A stretch of 6,131 nt of DNA from Candidatus Omnitrophota bacterium (GTDB lineage: Bacteria; Omnitrophota; Gorgyraeia; 2-02-FULL-51-18; JAGOUK01), in contig JAGOUK010000085.1 in NCBI GenBank assembly GCA_018061225.1, positions 1 to 6,131 on the forward strand, read 5' to 3'. Of this stretch, positions 4,674-6,131 are shown in pieces (the stretch's first letter is position 1; every line of letters starts with the position of its first letter). The notes beneath the pieces are model-generated. The model ran no database searches and was not told the origin of the DNA. It saw nothing but the letters and a program-made list of their open reading frames with translations. The position numbers and the translations under genes are program-made.

Positions 4674-5915
4674 TTATTTACGCTGCGAGAATGCGTAATT
4701 GCTGTAATTACGCTGCCGGATACGCCCAGATTGCCAGGCATCGTAAAAAACTTCGACAATTTCCGGATCAAATTGAGTTCCCGCGCAGCGTCTGAGTTCT
4801 TCAAAAGCTTCATCCGGCGTGCGGCCCTTGGAATATGGACGCGTGGTCACCATAGTGTCATAGGAATCCACGACAGAAACGATACGGCCTAAGAGCGGAA
4901 TCTCTTCGCCTTTTAATTTGTACGGATAGCCGTTCCCATCCCAGCGTTCATGATGATATTTGGCGCCGTCGGCAATTTCCTTCATCCCTCGAATGGGTTT
5001 GAGAATATTCACACCCACCTCAACGTGAGTCTTCATGATGACGAATTCTTCGTCGGTGAGCTTGGCGGGCTTGTTCAAAATATGATCTTTAATACCGATC
5101 TTGCCGATGTCATGCAGAAGACCCGAAAGCTGGGCCGCCTCAAGAAAATGCCTGTCATAAGGGATGGTGCCTTTGTCGATGAGCTCGGACGCGATGACCA
5201 GCGTGTAATGAGACACCCGCTCAGAGTGACCCTTGGTGTAACGGTCGCGGGCGTCAATGGCGGAGACCAGCGCGCCGGCCGTATCGATGAGAAGATTATG
5301 CTCACGCTCCAGGGAATCCTTAAGGCCTTTGATGAGCTCGGCATTGGCTACGGCCATGGCCACATCATTGGCAAGCGTCGAAAAAACCTCAATCTCATCT
5401 TCAAGGTACTTCTCACCATTCAGCTTGTCGCCAAGGATCAGCACGGCGACCAGGTCATTCTTGTAGTAGCTGGGGACGCAGATCGATGCCCTCAACAACT
5501 CCATCTGCTGCTTGATCTCTGTAAATGCGATCGCGTGCCGCTCACGGCGGTTCACCAGGATCTCGAAGTTCCGGATATGCTCCAGCTCACTCAAAACAAG
5601 CGCTTCTTTCCGGTGAAACTTGTGATCCCTGAATCCATCATCCGATGCCTGGAAGTAACTGATCAAGGGCGATTGGGACTTCACGCGGATATAACCTATC
5701 GGGATTTTCTGACCGGCCTCACCTTTGGAGTCAATGAGAACATAGGAGCCTTTTTCACGATCAAATAAAAGCACGGCAACGTGTGTCGCTCCGATCTGAC
5801 GATCAATAAAACGCGTAATCAGACGCAGAAGCGTGATCGGATCCTTCACCCGAATCATGCTCTTGGATGCGCTGATCAGCGCTTGATGCAGATCCATTCG
5901 GCCGTAAGCTGCCAT
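4674..5915 (-). CDS. GAF-HD-GYP cyclic-di-GMP phosphodiesterase
   Basis: A 413-residue cytoplasmic protein. The N-terminal part (about 10-195) is GAF-like, with YYKNDLVAVLILGDKLNGE (150-168) and the closing helix FSTLANDVAMAVANAELI (178-195). A linker helix leads into an HD-GYP domain at about 205-395. The metal and catalytic residues are present: H230 in TKGHSERV, H268-D269 in LLHDIGK, H297 in KTHVEVG, H321/H322 in YHHERWDGNGYP (with D326 and G329-Y330-P331), and D350 in SVVDSYD. HD-GYP enzymes hydrolyse c-di-GMP to GMP or pGpG, so this one is predicted active. No receiver domain is fused; a separate receiver gene ends three bases upstream, suggesting a split RpfG-like pair. The GAF ligand is unknown. 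The start ATG is preceded by AAGGAA with good spacing. Downstream, feoA has its own promoter, so the two are probably separate units. Confidence 0.95.
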   Translation of the reverse strand: MAAYGRMDLHQALISASKSMIRVKDPITLLRLITRFIDRQIGATHVAVLLFDREKGSYVLIDSKGEAGQKIPIGYIRVKSQSPLISYFQASDDGFRDHKFHRKEALVLSELEHIRNFEILVNRRERHAIAFTEIKQQMELLRASICVPSYYKNDLVAVLILGDKLNGEKYLEDEIEVFSTLANDVAMAVANAELIKGLKDSLEREHNLLIDTAGALVSAIDARDRYTKGHSERVSHYTLVIASELIDKGTIPYDRHFLEAAQLSGLLHDIGKIGIKDHILNKPAKLTDEEFVIMKTHVEVGVNILKPIRGMKEIADGAKYHHERWDGNGYPYKLKGEEIPLLGRIVSVVDSYDTMVTTRPYSKGRTPDEAFEELRRCAGTQFDPEIVEVFYDAWQSGRIRQRNYSNYAFSQRK

Positions 5916-5918
5916 CGT

Positions 5919-6131
5919 TTAAAGTTCCTTCATATAGCGGAACACCGTAGTCTCAAGGTCTTCAAGAACTAAAGGCTTGGTGATGTAATCGCAGGCCCCC
6001 AGAGACTTGGCTCTCACTATGGAGATCTCATCGTCAACTCCGGTCGTCATCAGAACCTTGGCGTCAGGCGCGACCTCGCGAATTCTGGGTAACGTGGTAA
6101 GTCCGTCCGCCGATCCTTTCATCATGACGTC
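5919..6131 (-). CDS. Receiver-domain response regulator (C-terminal part; N-terminus beyond window)
   Basis: The reading frame enters from the right edge and encodes the last 70 residues of a CheY-like receiver. The edge codon is GAC, giving DVMM: by position this Asp is the expected phosphoacceptor, seen right at the window boundary. The conserved Thr lies in VLMTTGVDDE and the conserved Lys in YITKPL; the helix after it (LEDLETTVFRYMKEL) closes the domain and is followed at once by the stop. Nothing follows the receiver, so the protein looks like a single-domain regulator, unless something precedes it outside the window. An internal ATG at 6125 would remove the phosphorylation site and half the fold, so it is not the start. 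Three bases separate it from the GAF-HD-GYP gene, suggesting co-expression and joint function. Confidence 0.9.
   Translation of the reverse strand, partial: DVMMKGSADGLTTLPRIREVAPDAKVLMTTGVDDEISIVRAKSLGACDYITKPLVLEDLETTVFRYMKEL
5925..5930 (-). promoter_or_regulatory. Shine-Dalgarno of the HD-GYP gene
   Basis: AAGGAA on the minus strand, nine bases before the ATG at 5915 and inside the last codons of the receiver gene. It supports the chosen start over the in-frame ATG six codons later. Confidence 0.65.

Noticed and set aside
4950..5768. Long open frame on the plus strand (272 codons) opposite the HD-GYP gene
   Set aside because: It is antisense to a gene with complete HD-GYP motifs, its product has no recognisable domain, and no ribosome site or promoter was seen.

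Overview
The window carries genes of a Gram-negative-type bacterium with moderate-to-high GC. It encodes two-component and c-di-GMP signalling, a dCache sensor, a membrane-anchored peroxidase and a complete ferrous-iron uptake (feo) operon. No gene identifies the lineage firmly. The mix (CheY-like receiver plus GAF-HD-GYP, FeoA/FeoB/small Cys-rich partner, XRE-cupin regulator) would fit an environmental Deltaproteobacteria-, Nitrospirota- or Omnitrophota-like organism, but that is inference only. No rRNA, tRNA, CRISPR array, insertion sequence or other mobile element was seen, and no gene-free stretch exceeds about 200 bases.

Layout, left to right. Positions 1-779 (minus) hold the N-terminal part of a membrane sensor with an extracytoplasmic dCache domain; its output domain lies outside the window. 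Two bases upstream, 782-1408 (minus) encodes a glutathione-peroxidase-family thiol peroxidase with an N-terminal membrane anchor, so the two form a tight operon. A 193-bp divergent intergenic region separates it from 1602-2177 (plus), an XRE-HTH plus cupin regulator. Both divergent genes have an extended -10 promoter placed so that transcription would start at or within one base of the ATG, suggesting leaderless mRNAs. Two perfect palindromes overlap the regulator's own -35 and -10.

The feo operon runs on the minus strand from a consensus sigma70-type promoter (TTGACA, 16 bp, TATAAT) at 4595-4622 with a Fur-like box over the -10 and start site. It encodes feoA (4325-4558), feoB (2330-4312) and a 50-codon GTG-start gene (2181-2333) for a FeoB-associated Cys-rich single-pass membrane protein. 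The last gene overlaps feoB by 4 bp. The intrinsic terminator of the convergent XRE-cupin gene lies entirely inside this small gene: the same bases make hairpin and U-tract on one strand and encode the Lys/Arg stretch and Cys motif on the other.

The right end is a second minus-strand operon: the C-terminal half of a stand-alone receiver domain (5919-6131) followed after 3 bases by a GAF-HD-GYP c-di-GMP phosphodiesterase (4674-5915) with an intact catalytic motif. Together they resemble a split RpfG-like module. The clearest points of interest are the hidden Cys-rich gene with its embedded opposite-strand terminator, the paired leaderless divergent promoters, and a three-part inverted repeat at the feoA/feoB junction that can form two mutually exclusive hairpins.
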